Source: Pseudodesulfovibrio nedwellii (GTDB lineage: Bacteria > Desulfobacterota > Desulfovibrionia > Desulfovibrionales > Desulfovibrionaceae). Taken from it: DNA of 64,000 nucleotides. The position numbers and the translations under genes were made by a program. Location of the stretch: NCBI RefSeq assembly GCF_027923765.1, contig NZ_AP026709.1, positions 1,421,501-1,485,500 on the forward strand. Reading direction: 5' to 3'. Positions 1 to 8,735 of the stretch are shown piece after piece. The notes below the pieces were generated by a model. That model was given only the letters and a program-made list of their open reading frames with translations. It ran no database searches and was not told the DNA's origin. Each line of letters opens with the position of its first letter. Position 1 is the stretch's first letter.

Positions 1-27
1 TCATTTGATTCACCTACCTTACATGGT

Positions 28-50
28 GTTACGAATAGCCATTTCGTAAC
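28..50. promoter_or_regulatory. Perfect inverted repeat upstream of metal ABC operon
   Basis: Arms GTTACGAA (28-35) and TTCGTAAC (43-50) are exact reverse complements around a 7-bp spacer, in an A+T-rich leader about 50 bp before the first gene of the importer operon. The dimension (8-7-8) suits a dimeric repressor. A CAT at 2-4 preceded on the minus strand by a purine-rich GGTAGGTG could be the start of a divergent gene outside the window, in which case this dyad would sit between two promoters. The regulator is unknown to me. Confidence 0.5.
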
Positions 51-98
51 ATAAAGACACCAAATAATAAAAAATCGTACACCAAAAGGGGCTTACAA

Positions 99-1208
99 GT
101 GAAAAATTGTATATGCGTTGCTCTGCTTATTCTGACTCTAGTCACATCGGCAATAGCCTCTTCAGACACTCGACCCGTCACTGATGGTGCCAACCGAACT
201 GTCCAAGTGCCAAAAGATGTCCAACGCGTCATTTGTTCAGGTCCCGGATGTCTTCGCCTTCTGACATATCTTCAAGCACAATCAATGGTTGTAGCTGTTG
301 ACGATATTGAATCAGAAACCAGCCCTTACGATGCACGCCCCTATGCAATGGCCAATCCTCAATTCACTGGTATGCCCATGTTTGGAGAGTTTCGTGGCCA
401 CGACAATCCCGAATTGATACTGACCCTTGAACCTCAACCTCAGGTCATTTTTAAAACATATGCAAACAAAATGGGATACGACCCGATAGAACTTCAGCAA
501 AAAACCGGAATCCCGGTGGTAACACTCACTTACGGCAACCTTGGCAAACTCCGCCCGCAATTTTACCAGGCACTCCGCACCATGGCAGAAGTCATCGGGA
601 AACAAGAGAGAGCAGAAGAAGTCATCGCCTACTTTGAAGCAGAGATTGCCGAGCTTAAAAAAAGAACAACAGACATTGCTGAAGAAGGTCGTCCCAGTGT
701 TTTCATTGGCGGTGTCGCCTTCAAAGGACCTCATGGGTTCCAATCCACTGAACCCGCCTACCCACCATTCGCTTTCATCAATGCAAACAATCTCGCATAC
801 AACAAAGGTCTTACCGGCAAAGAACTTAGCCATTCTGATGTATCCAAGGAAATGATAGTAGCCTGGAACCCGGATATTTTGTTCCTTGACCTCATGACCA
901 TGCAACTAGGCAACAAGGCTGGAGGACTGTATGAGCTGCGGAATGACCCCGCATACCGTAGCCTGACCGCCGTCTCCGAAGGCAAAGTCTATGGAGTACT
1001 GCCCTATAACTGCTATTCAAAAAACTACGGCTCCATTTTGGCCAATGCCTTTTACATCGGAAAGCTTCTTTACCCCGACCGGTTCACCGACGTCGATCCA
1101 ATAAAAAAGGCAGACGAAATTTATCAATTCCTCGTGGGTAAACCTGTCTTTGAATTAGTAAACCAACTTTTTCAGGGATATGTATTCACCCCGGTTCCGG
1201 TAAACTAA
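99..1208 (+). CDS. Periplasmic metal-chelate binding protein (FecB/BtuF type) of ABC importer
   Basis: Solute receptor of an importer of the iron-siderophore/cobalamin class. The first 20 or so residues form a signal peptide (Lys, hydrophobic core LLILTLVTS, small residues AIAS), so the mature protein is periplasmic. The following stretch (RTVQVPKDVQRVICSGPG) is the usual opening of Periplasmic_binding_2 proteins, and 369 residues is normal for the family. The GTG start is chosen because it begins the signal peptide and follows a purine-rich AAAAGGGG about 7 bases upstream. The permease gene starts one base after the stop codon. The ligand cannot be read from sequence: an Fe(III) chelate is the default, but the FmdE gene at the operon end leaves room for a Mo/W complex. 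Confidence 0.85.
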   Translation: MKNCICVALLILTLVTSAIASSDTRPVTDGANRTVQVPKDVQRVICSGPGCLRLLTYLQAQSMVVAVDDIESETSPYDARPYAMANPQFTGMPMFGEFRGHDNPELILTLEPQPQVIFKTYANKMGYDPIELQQKTGIPVVTLTYGNLGKLRPQFYQALRTMAEVIGKQERAEEVIAYFEAEIAELKKRTTDIAEEGRPSVFIGGVAFKGPHGFQSTEPAYPPFAFINANNLAYNKGLTGKELSHSDVSKEMIVAWNPDILFLDLMTMQLGNKAGGLYELRNDPAYRSLTAVSEGKVYGVLPYNCYSKNYGSILANAFYIGKLLYPDRFTDVDPIKKADEIYQFLVGKPVFELVNQLFQGYVFTPVPVN

Positions 1209-1209
1209 T

Positions 1210-2280
1210 ATGCACTTCTCTGACGGACAAATTCCTGCCGAATATCGTCGATATATCGGCTGGAAGACCACGTTCCTGATCACCTCCATGGGACTTTTGG
1301 CGATCACTCTGGTGATCGCCATCTCCCTGGGAGCAGCGAAAATCCCCCTGACCGACGTCATAGCTTCACTACTGGACTTCCCGGTTTCAAGACGCGTGGA
1401 TGTCATCGTCTGGAATATCCGCCTGCCCCAAGCGCTCGCGGCCGTCGTAGCCGGAGCCGGACTCTCAATATCCGGCACTGCCATGCAATCCATTCTACGA
1501 AATCCGTTAGGGTCACCATTCACGCTCGGCATTTCTCATGCTGCCGCATTTGGAGCGGCTTTTTCTGTCATGATGTTGGGCGGTGGCGTCATGACTTCCA
1601 CCAATGCGGGTGCTGTCAACATTACCAGCCCGTATATGACTACTGCGGCGGCCTTCATCGCCAGTCTCATCGCAGCCGGCGTCATCGTGGGCATTTCGCG
1701 CACACGCGGTGCAACACCTGAGGTCATGGTTTTGACCGGTGTGGCTCTCGGAGCACTCTTCACGGCCGGAACCATGTTTCTACAATTCTTCGCTGATGAT
1801 ATCCAACTGGCTGCCATGGTCTTCTGGACCTTTGGCGACACTGCTCGTGCATCCTGGTCTGAGTTGGGAGTCATCACGGCAGTCGTTACCGTGTCATCAC
1901 TTTATTTCCTCACCAACAGTTGGAACTACAACGCCATCGATGCAGGAGATGAAACCGCCAAGGGACTCGGAGTCCGTGTGGAACGGGTCCGTTTGATCGG
2001 CATGTTACTGGCATCCTTGGTAACAGCGACGATTATCGCGTTTCTCGGTATTATCGGATTCGTCGGTTTGGTTGTGCCGCACATGGCCCGCCGAATTATC
2101 GGCTCGGACCACCGATTCCTTTTGCCCGCGTCCATTCTGGGCGGCAGTCTCCTGCTGCTCATTTCAGATACAGCGGCTCGCCTTATGCTGGCTCCGCACA
2201 TCCTGCCGGTTTCCGTGCTCACGGCCTTCATGGGCGCGCCAATCTTTATTTATCTCATAATACGGGGGCAACGCCGATGA
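1210..2280 (+). CDS. FecCD-family ABC transporter permease
   Basis: Inner-membrane permease of the FecCD/BtuC class, 356 residues, with about nine or ten hydrophobic segments. The N-terminal segment begins near residue 20 and is followed by the typical SLGAAKIPL and IWNIRLPQALAAVVAGAGL blocks. The conserved C-terminal signature GLVVPHMARRIIGSDHR, which contacts the ATPase, is present near residues 285-300. The 3' end overlaps the ATPase gene by four bases (ATGA), so the two are translationally coupled. It presumably works as a homodimer with the upstream binding protein and downstream ATPase. Confidence 0.92.
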   Translation: MHFSDGQIPAEYRRYIGWKTTFLITSMGLLAITLVIAISLGAAKIPLTDVIASLLDFPVSRRVDVIVWNIRLPQALAAVVAGAGLSISGTAMQSILRNPLGSPFTLGISHAAAFGAAFSVMMLGGGVMTSTNAGAVNITSPYMTTAAAFIASLIAAGVIVGISRTRGATPEVMVLTGVALGALFTAGTMFLQFFADDIQLAAMVFWTFGDTARASWSELGVITAVVTVSSLYFLTNSWNYNAIDAGDETAKGLGVRVERVRLIGMLLASLVTATIIAFLGIIGFVGLVVPHMARRIIGSDHRFLLPASILGGSLLLLISDTAARLMLAPHILPVSVLTAFMGAPIFIYLIIRGQRR

Positions 2281-3032
2281 TCCTCTCTATCTCCGACGTT
2301 GAATTTACCTATGGAGCGACTCCGGTCCTTTCCGATGTAAACTTCCAACTCGACGGTGGCGAACTACTCGCAATCCTCGGTCCTAATGGTGTCGGCAAGA
2401 CAACACTGCTAAAATGTATCAATGCCATCCACCGTCCATCCGCAGGCGCGGTCATGGTCGAAGGACGAGATATTCTGACCATGCCGCCCCACGAAATAGC
2501 TCTGGGTGTCGGCTATGTTGCCCAACAAAGCGAAGCCGCCCGCATGACGGTTTTTGATGCAATATTGATGGGACGAAAACCCCATATTCAATGGCGTCCC
2601 TCAGATAACGACCTGAAAATCGTAGATTCAGCCATCAATCGACTCAACCTGAAAGGGCTGACTCTGCGCCATATTGACTGCCTAAGCGGAGGCGAATTGC
2701 AAAAAGTTGCCATTGCACGCGCCATGGTTCAGGAACCAAAGTTGATGCTCCTTGATGAACCGACAAGTTCCCTTGACCTCAAAAGTCAGGTCGACATCCT
2801 AACAATGCTCCGCCGCGTGGTCGATGAACACCGTATCAGTGCTATCATGACCATGCACGACCTCAACACGGCCCTTCGCTATGCGGATAAAGTCCTCTTT
2901 CTCAAAGATGGCCGCATTCATTCAACCGGTCCGGCCTGCGCAGTCACCGCCGATGTTGTGGAAGAGGTCTATGACCTTCCGGTCCACATTCATACAATAC
3001 AGGGGCATCCCATGATCGTCCCTGCCATTTGA
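2277..3032 (+). CDS. ABC transporter ATP-binding protein (FecE/BtuD type)
   Basis: ATPase that powers the importer. Walker A GPNGVGKTT lies at residues 35-43, the Q-loop at VAQQSE near 80, the signature LSGGELQK near 137 and Walker B LMLLDEP near 157, followed by the H-loop MTMHDLNTA. The length of 251 residues is standard for iron/cobalamin importers. The start overlaps the permease stop (ATGA). Confidence 0.92.
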   Translation: MILSISDVEFTYGATPVLSDVNFQLDGGELLAILGPNGVGKTTLLKCINAIHRPSAGAVMVEGRDILTMPPHEIALGVGYVAQQSEAARMTVFDAILMGRKPHIQWRPSDNDLKIVDSAINRLNLKGLTLRHIDCLSGGELQKVAIARAMVQEPKLMLLDEPTSSLDLKSQVDILTMLRRVVDEHRISAIMTMHDLNTALRYADKVLFLKDGRIHSTGPACAVTADVVEEVYDLPVHIHTIQGHPMIVPAI

Positions 3033-3053
3033 CCTCATTCAAAGGAGAATTCA

Positions 3054-3665
3054 ATGTCCTGTAATTTTACACCTGATACCATTGATAAAACTATAGAATT
3101 TCACGGGCACAGCTGCCCAGGGCTTGCCGTTGGCATCCGTGCTGCAGAACTTGCTCTACGCGAGCTGGGCGATTCCCCTGATGTCGACATGGTAGCTGTT
3201 TCCGAAACCGACATGTGTGGCGTGGATGCAATCCAATTCCTTACCACCTGCACGTACGGCAAAGGGAATTTCCTCCACCGCGATCACGGAAAGATGGCTT
3301 TTTCATTCTATGACAGGAACAACGGAAAAGGCTTCCGAGCTTTCATCAAACCCGGGATCAAAGATGAAATAGACAACGAACTCGCAGTTCTCATGCGCAA
3401 AGACAGCGATGGCACAATCACCTCCGCCGAAAAAGATCGTATAGCGGCCCTCCGCAAAATGTTGCAGGAACTGTTTATGGCACTGGAATTAGATGACATG
3501 TTCGTCATCACTCAGCCCAAAGAGCCTGTCCCGACTCCTGCTCGAATTCTGGAAAGTCTGGTTTGTGAGTGCTGCAACGAATCCATCATGGAGTCCCGCA
3601 CACGCCGAATGGGTGGCAAGACCCTCTGCATCCCCTGCTTTAATGCAAGGGAGCAGAAAATCTAA
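3054..3665 (+). CDS. FmdE-family protein with C-terminal zinc-ribbon
   Basis: Last gene of the importer operon, with a clear AAGGAG site before the ATG. The N-terminal domain carries the FmdE signature HGHSCPG (residues 17-23) and a second Cys-containing block (ETDMCGVDAIQ). The C-terminus has Cys pairs at 171/174 and 192/195, resembling a TraR/DksA-type zinc finger. FmdE was named from operons for molybdenum formylmethanofuran dehydrogenase, but family members in bacteria have no settled function. Co-transcription with a metal importer suggests metal handling, chaperoning or sensing after uptake (inference). It is probably cytoplasmic, since no signal peptide is seen. Confidence 0.85.
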   Translation: MSCNFTPDTIDKTIEFHGHSCPGLAVGIRAAELALRELGDSPDVDMVAVSETDMCGVDAIQFLTTCTYGKGNFLHRDHGKMAFSFYDRNNGKGFRAFIKPGIKDEIDNELAVLMRKDSDGTITSAEKDRIAALRKMLQELFMALELDDMFVITQPKEPVPTPARILESLVCECCNESIMESRTRRMGGKTLCIPCFNAREQKI

Positions 3666-3687
3666 CACCCATAAAAACGAAAACAAT

Positions 3688-4539
3688 TTAGCGCGATGAT
3701 TGCGTTGAAAGCCGATGACGAAGCTTATGAACAAAGTCCGTAATAATCCCGAAACAACCGGCATTAATCAGTGATACAGCTTGGTCCATGTCGTTCACGG
3801 TATACGGGTTGACCTTGATACCCCGACTAGCAAGGTCTCTCACCAGCTCTGGATCAATAATATCCTTGGCCGGATGATAGCCAGTCGCCCCAAGGAGCTT
3901 GAGATATCCCGGGATATCGTCTGGATGCTTTTTTTCAGCCAGAACTGCTAATGGCATATTCGGGGCAAGATAATGCATCCGAGTCAAATAGTCATGATTG
4001 AAGGAAGAAAGCAGGATAAGATCTTCAGTTTCTGTCTCATGCGCCATTTTTAAAACATCATCAACAATGGACAGATCGCCCGGAGACTGAAGCTGATCCT
4101 TAATTTCAACGTTCACAGGGAGGTCGTGTCTACGAGAAAATTCCAATGCTTCCCTAAGTGTGGGAATCTGCAGACCAACCATCTTGTCAAGAGTTGCGGA
4201 TGAAACTTCTCCACTGGCAATGGTACCATAAGGATCTTCCTCGATAAACCAGGACCCGGCATCAAGTTGTTGCAATTCTTTACAAGAATATTCATGCGTC
4301 GCCCATGGCGCAATCCCAGTAAAGCCAGCATTCGAGGCAACATCCGTGGTGCGTGACAAAACGTCGTCATGGAACACCATAAGTGTCCCATCTGCCACCT
4401 TATTAACGTCAAGTTCCCAAAAATTAGCACCCATCTTCACAGCCAACTCAGCCGCAAGCATGGTGTTCTCAGGCGCAAGAGTACGTGCGCCTCGATGAGC
4501 ACCGACGTGCCCTACTCCGGGTAAAAAATCGAAAAACAC
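3688..4539 (-). CDS. Cytoplasmic glycerophosphodiester phosphodiesterase
   Basis: Hydrolyses glycerophosphodiesters to glycerol-3-phosphate and an alcohol. Family residues are visible: HRG (15-17), PEN (23-25), E42 and D44 in the ELDV block and H57 in FHDD, which match the metal- and acid/base-ligands of GDPD proteins. The 283-residue protein has no signal peptide, so it should act in the cytoplasm. The GTG start at 4539 has an AAGGAAG site inside the 3' end of the upstream permease gene; the permease stop codon abuts the start, so the two are coupled. This is the terminal gene of a PotDABC-like operon, the same relative place that ugpQ holds in Ugp operons, which argues that the importer brings in a glycerophosphodiester-type compound. 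Confidence 0.88.
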   Translation of the reverse strand: MFFDFLPGVGHVGAHRGARTLAPENTMLAAELAVKMGANFWELDVNKVADGTLMVFHDDVLSRTTDVASNAGFTGIAPWATHEYSCKELQQLDAGSWFIEEDPYGTIASGEVSSATLDKMVGLQIPTLREALEFSRRHDLPVNVEIKDQLQSPGDLSIVDDVLKMAHETETEDLILLSSFNHDYLTRMHYLAPNMPLAVLAEKKHPDDIPGYLKLLGATGYHPAKDIIDPELVRDLASRGIKVNPYTVNDMDQAVSLINAGCFGIITDFVHKLRHRLSTQSSR

Positions 4540-5394
4540 TTACTCTTCCTTCTTCGTGAAATAGAGGTTGACCATGGCCAACAACGACGTACCAACTATG
4601 AGCATCAAGGATATCGCATTAATAACCGGCGTGCTACCATCTCGAACCTGCAAATAGAGATTGATGGGCAGGGTCGGTTCCGAACCAACGAGAAACAACG
4701 TGGTATTGAAGTTCTCGAAACTCATGAGAAAGGCCACGGCTCCCGCGCCGATAATGGCCGGACGCAGGAATTTCAAAGTAATATACCAGATGACGCTGAG
4801 TTGAGTGGCTCCCAAATTCAGAGCGGCTTCCTCCAGCGACTTGTCAAACTTACGCAATCGTGCCGAGACAACGAGCGTCACAAAGGTTGAAATAAATGAG
4901 AACTGCCCAAGTACGACCAGCCAAAAACTGGGACGAAAGAGGTCAAAATCCAGCCCGAACGTCTCATCAAAAAACGTCCCGGCCGTATTGGCCGCAAGGA
5001 GCAGAGAAATTCCAAGAATAACGCCCGGAATAACCAACGGGGCAAGCATGAGAAAATAGAGTACACCCTTAAAACGAAAGTCCTCTTTTTCAAACAGAAA
5101 GCTCGCACAGGTACCGACCACCACGCTGAGAATAGCAACAAAAAAGGCGGTCTGAAAACTTGTCAAAATGGAACGCAAATTCTGATCATCAAAAAAAAGA
5201 CCGACTCTTTCTGGCCCAGAAGAGACGAACCAGTCAAGACTAAAACCTTGCCACGGCAAGGACGGATAATTGGAATCGTTGAACGCCAGTACGCAGGTGA
5301 CAAGGAGTGGCGCAAACAAGAAGACGAAATACGCGATAATGAACAGATTAAACGACCAGTTGTAGTTCCGACTTCTGGGCAAGGAGCGAATCAT
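4540..5394 (-). CDS. potC: ABC transporter permease, PotC type
   Basis: Second permease of a polyamine/opine/Fe class importer, 284 residues from the preferred ATG at 5394, which overlaps the potB stop (ATGA). A longer reading frame reaching 5442 lies inside potB and lacks a ribosome site. Six membrane segments are apparent and the EAA loop (EEAALNLGATQLSVIWYIT) near residue 175 marks the ATPase docking site. The symbol is by resemblance; the true substrate may not be a polyamine given the downstream phosphodiesterase. Confidence 0.85.
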   Translation of the reverse strand: MIRSLPRSRNYNWSFNLFIIAYFVFLFAPLLVTCVLAFNDSNYPSLPWQGFSLDWFVSSGPERVGLFFDDQNLRSILTSFQTAFFVAILSVVVGTCASFLFEKEDFRFKGVLYFLMLAPLVIPGVILGISLLLAANTAGTFFDETFGLDFDLFRPSFWLVVLGQFSFISTFVTLVVSARLRKFDKSLEEAALNLGATQLSVIWYITLKFLRPAIIGAGAVAFLMSFENFNTTLFLVGSEPTLPINLYLQVRDGSTPVINAISLMLIVGTSLLAMVNLYFTKKEE

Positions 5395-6245
5395 GACGCC
5401 ACCTCCCCAAGCTTCTGGCGCGTAAGCTTCAGCCCCACCCAAATAATAAGCGAACTGAGGATGAGCAACAGGAAGCCAAAAGCCGAACCCTGATTCCAGT
5501 TGAAGCTGGCAATAAATTGATTATAAATCTGTTCGGTAAACCAGAGCGAATTTTTGCCGCCCATGAGATTCGGTGTCAGATAGTTACCCAATGCCAACAT
5601 GAAAACCACGATGGAACCAGATGTAATACCAGGCTTGCAATGCGGGATGATAATGGTCCGCCAAATGGTGAGAGGCCCTGCTCCAAGATCATGTGCGGCT
5701 TCAATGAGACTGTCGTCCAAGCTATCCATGACCGAAATTAATGGTACGACCATGAACAACATAGAAGTGTAAACCAGTCCCATGATCATTGTCGCATCAT
5801 TATAGAGCATTTCGATGGGTGTATCGATAACACCCAATTTGAGCATGAAAAAATTCAGCACCCCGGACTCCCGTAGCAGAATCATCCAGCCATAAATACG
5901 CACAAGCTCGCTGACCCAAAACGGGAGCAGCAGCAGAATCATGAGTGCACCCTGCACCCGCGTCCTTGCCAGCTTGGCTATATAGAAAGAAACCGGCATG
6001 GCAAGCAAAAAAGTGATGAATGTGGTGATAATCGCATAGAGCGCAGTGCGGACAAAAGTCAGCCAATAGACCGGCTCTGTAAAAAAATTCATATAATTCT
6101 GTATTGTCCAGACCGTATTACCATAATCATCTTCCCCCCTGAAGCTCATAGTCAGGAGATCAAGATGCGGCAAAACGATCAGCAGCAACAACCACATAAT
6201 GACCGGTGCAAAAAAAATCCAAAAAACCAGACGGGAGCGTTGCAT
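5391..6245 (-). CDS. potB: ABC transporter permease, PotB type
   Basis: First permease of the importer, 284 residues from the ATG at 6245, which lies one base after the potA stop codon. Upstream in-frame codons run into potA and encode a non-membrane extension, so they are rejected. The protein starts MQRSRLVFWIFFAPVIMW, a typical first membrane segment, and carries the EAA-loop block (IEAAHDLGAGPLTIWRTI) near residue 180. Confidence 0.87.
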   Translation of the reverse strand: MQRSRLVFWIFFAPVIMWLLLLIVLPHLDLLTMSFRGEDDYGNTVWTIQNYMNFFTEPVYWLTFVRTALYAIITTFITFLLAMPVSFYIAKLARTRVQGALMILLLLPFWVSELVRIYGWMILLRESGVLNFFMLKLGVIDTPIEMLYNDATMIMGLVYTSMLFMVVPLISVMDSLDDSLIEAAHDLGAGPLTIWRTIIIPHCKPGITSGSIVVFMLALGNYLTPNLMGGKNSLWFTEQIYNQFIASFNWNQGSAFGFLLLILSSLIIWVGLKLTRQKLGEVAS

Positions 6246-6246
6246 T

Positions 6247-7329
6247 CTACGCCTCCGCCTCAAAACAGATACCGGACTCAGGATGCCAGCCAATGGCAAT
6301 TTCATTCCCCGGTTCAATATAGTCGAATTTACGATTCTGAGGGAGCGTGACCAACAGTTCATGGTCTTCTTTGGTGACGGTCAAAAGTCGACTGTTGGCC
6401 CCATCAAACAAAATGCTTTTCACTATCACGTTAAACGTATTCAAACCGTCCTTATTCCGAGGTTCAATACGTATTGCTTCGGGTCTAAGGAACAGGTCCA
6501 CTCTCTTTCCAACGCCACACAAACCATGCGACTTCGTACGGAAGGAATAACCTTCATCCGTAGAAATGAGCACATGTCCGTCAATCTGCTGGGTCACATG
6601 CCCACTCCAGATATTATTGTCCCCGACAAACTTTGCCACGAATGGCGTTGCTGGTTTACCGTAGAGTTCCTGAGGCGTCCCCACCTGTTCAAATCGACCT
6701 TTATTCATCACGGCCACATGATCGGACATGACAAGGGCTTCGGACTGATCGTGGGTGATGTAAATAAAAGTCGTCCCAACCTTGGCCTGCAACTTCTTCA
6801 ACTCCACTTTCATCTGTTCGCGAAGTTTAAGATCAAGCGCACCAAGCGGTTCGTCAAGAAGGAGCACCGAGGGTTCCAACACCAAACACCGAGCAATGGC
6901 CACCCGCTGTTTTTGTCCACCGGAAAGCTGACTGATCTGCTTACTACCGAACCCCGGCAGGCCAACACGGTCAAGCATGGTTTCGGTTTTCTGTTTGATT
7001 TCAGCAGCACCAACACCCCGCCGTTTAAGCCCAAATGCTATATTCCCGGCCACATCCATCATGGGGAACAAAGCGAGATGTTGAAACACGAGGTTGACCG
7101 GCCGCAAATTTGGCGGCACATCGAGCATATCCTTCCCGCGAATCTCAATCGCACCGGACGTGGGGCCTTCAAAACCTGCAATCATGCGCAAAAGTGTTGT
7201 CTTGCCGCAACCGGACGGCCCGAGAATAGAAAAAAAAGAACCGGTAGGGACATCAAAAGTCACATCATCAACAGCGGCGAAATCGCCAAACCGTTTTATC
7301 ATATTGCGAACGGATAGGTCGTTGGTCAT
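6247..7329 (-). CDS. potA: ABC transporter ATPase, PotA type
   Basis: ATP-hydrolysing subunit, 360 residues. Walker A GPSGCGKTT is at 37-45, followed by the signature LSGGQKQRVAIAR and Walker B VLLLDEPLGALD. The C-terminal third (after about residue 235) is a TOBE-type regulatory domain (FVGDNNIWSGHV onward). It is separated from the binding-protein gene by a strong hairpin and is followed immediately by the two permeases. Confidence 0.93.
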   Translation of the reverse strand: MTNDLSVRNMIKRFGDFAAVDDVTFDVPTGSFFSILGPSGCGKTTLLRMIAGFEGPTSGAIEIRGKDMLDVPPNLRPVNLVFQHLALFPMMDVAGNIAFGLKRRGVGAAEIKQKTETMLDRVGLPGFGSKQISQLSGGQKQRVAIARCLVLEPSVLLLDEPLGALDLKLREQMKVELKKLQAKVGTTFIYITHDQSEALVMSDHVAVMNKGRFEQVGTPQELYGKPATPFVAKFVGDNNIWSGHVTQQIDGHVLISTDEGYSFRTKSHGLCGVGKRVDLFLRPEAIRIEPRNKDGLNTFNVIVKSILFDGANSRLLTVTKEDHELLVTLPQNRKFDYIEPGNEIAIGWHPESGICFEAEA

Positions 7330-7358
7330 AGCTCTTCGTGGAATTAAAGATTAAATAA

Positions 7359-7386
7359 GGCGGGGAGTCCCTTCGGACACCCCGCC
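7359..7386 (-). terminator. Intercistronic hairpin between binding protein and ATPase genes
   Basis: GGCGGGGAGTCC (7359-7370) and GGACACCCCGCC (7375-7386) form a 12-bp stem with one mismatch around a CTTC loop; the minus-strand 3' flank is TTATTTAATC. A partial terminator or mRNA-stabilising structure here would give much more binding protein than ATPase/permease, a common arrangement in ABC importers. Confidence 0.7.
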
Positions 7387-7413
7387 TCCAATACCTTGGA
7401 TGCTTAGCTTTGG

Positions 7414-8478
7414 CTAGTTGGCAGCCTTGATCTTATCCAAAATCTTGCCTTCGATGCTTTCCAGCTTGGCCGGGACCGGCGGGTACCACTTGATATTATC
7501 AATGGTAGCCTGCGGGAAGGAACGAGCAAAGTTATCAGCCACAGCCTTGTCAGTGAACTTCAGTGCGCCCTGAGAAGCAGTGGCGTACTTTTCCTGAGAG
7601 GAAAAATAACCAGCGTTTTCAGGCTTCATGATAAAGTTGATCCACTTGTAAGCAGCGTCAATATTCTTGGCCTTGGCAGGAATGGCGAAGGTGTCGATCC
7701 AACCCAATGCGCCCTCGGAAGGAGCCTTGAAATCAATTGCCTTGTTATCGAGATGCAGCTTCCATCCGCCTGCATCCCAAGCCATGGCCACGAAAACTTC
7801 TTCGGAACGCATGGATTCAAGCAAAGAATCACCATTGGCCCAGTAATTCTTCACAACAGGCTTGGCATCAATCAGGGTCTGAGCGATTTTGTCGAGCATG
7901 GCCTTGTAGGCTGTGACATCACCATACAGAGAGAAAGGATCATAGCCGAGGGCAAAACCCATGGCGATCAAAGTAGGTCTCTTCAGACGGTAGCTGACGC
8001 GACCTTCATATTTGGAATCAATCAACGCCTTGAAGGAAGTTGCCTCTGGAGCCTTGTCACTGTTGACGATCAGGCCGGAGGTTCCCCAACAGAACGGGAC
8101 AGCGTGAGACTTACCGCCAACCAAAGTGTTCTTCTTCACTGCGTCCAACATGGACGGAATGAACAGCGCGGCGTCAATCTTCGAATAATCAAGCGGTTGG
8201 TACAGCTTGAATTTTTCCTGCACGGAGGAAATACGATCCTGAGAAGGCTGCGCCAGATCAAAACCAGCACCGCGTGTAGCACGCAACTTGGCGATCATCT
8301 CTTCGTTGTTGGAAAAAGTGACTTCAACCTTGATTCCGGTTTCCTTTTCAAAAGTATCAATCAACTTCTGAGGGGCATACCCTTTCCACGTCAGCAATTT
8401 CAGCGTTTCCGCATGGGCTGTCCCGGCAAAGGCAAACATTGCCAGAAGAGCGAACACGATAATCTTCTTCACGGTCAT
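7414..8478 (-). CDS. potD: PotD/PotF-like periplasmic substrate-binding protein
   Basis: 354-residue solute receptor starting at the ATG at 8478, which has AAGGAG about 6 bases upstream. Upstream in-frame codons extend into A+T-rich leader and are rejected. The signal peptide is MTVKKIIVFALLAMFAFAGTAHA, cleaved before ETLKLLTWKGYAP. That mature N-terminus and the downstream AKNIDAAYKWINFIMKPE block are typical of PotD-like receptors. First gene of the operon. PotD relatives also bind compounds other than spermidine or putrescine. Confidence 0.88.
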   Translation of the reverse strand: MTVKKIIVFALLAMFAFAGTAHAETLKLLTWKGYAPQKLIDTFEKETGIKVEVTFSNNEEMIAKLRATRGAGFDLAQPSQDRISSVQEKFKLYQPLDYSKIDAALFIPSMLDAVKKNTLVGGKSHAVPFCWGTSGLIVNSDKAPEATSFKALIDSKYEGRVSYRLKRPTLIAMGFALGYDPFSLYGDVTAYKAMLDKIAQTLIDAKPVVKNYWANGDSLLESMRSEEVFVAMAWDAGGWKLHLDNKAIDFKAPSEGALGWIDTFAIPAKAKNIDAAYKWINFIMKPENAGYFSSQEKYATASQGALKFTDKAVADNFARSFPQATIDNIKWYPPVPAKLESIEGKILDKIKAAN

Positions 8479-8647
8479 ACTCCTTATTAAAAATAACAAA
8501 TGAACGAAATATCTCATTTTTAATACAACCATGTACAGTTTTACACAACCGACAAATGTTACAACTTGGCGTCTTATTACTATCAACAAGGAACTTTCTC
8601 CCAAAAATCCAATATAAAACACCAATCATAAACACTTTCACAACCAC

Positions 8648-8678
8648 AAAAAAAGGCCGCCCAAATTTCTGGACAACC
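8648..8678 (-). terminator. Rho-independent terminator after methyltransferase gene
   Basis: On the minus strand GGTTGTCC (8678-8671) pairs with GGGCGGCC (8662-8655), including G-U pairs, and is followed by seven T (8654-8648). It lies about 60 bp after the methyltransferase stop. A small CGCCTG/CAGGCG palindrome at 8703-8716 sits between. This closes the MarR-methyltransferase unit before the transporter promoter. Confidence 0.7.
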
Positions 8679-8735
8679 TCTTATTCTCGATTAAAATACT
8701 ACCGCCTGTTCAGGCGACTGCCGTGAAACAATAAA

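Noticed and set aside
2-4. Possible minus-strand ATG with an upstream GGTAGGTG, start of a divergent gene
   Set aside because: Only four bases lie in the window, so it cannot be supported as a gene.
6199-7317. 372-codon plus-strand open frame opposite the ATPase gene
   Set aside because: Mirror of a clear PotA gene; no ribosome site and no protein-like pattern.
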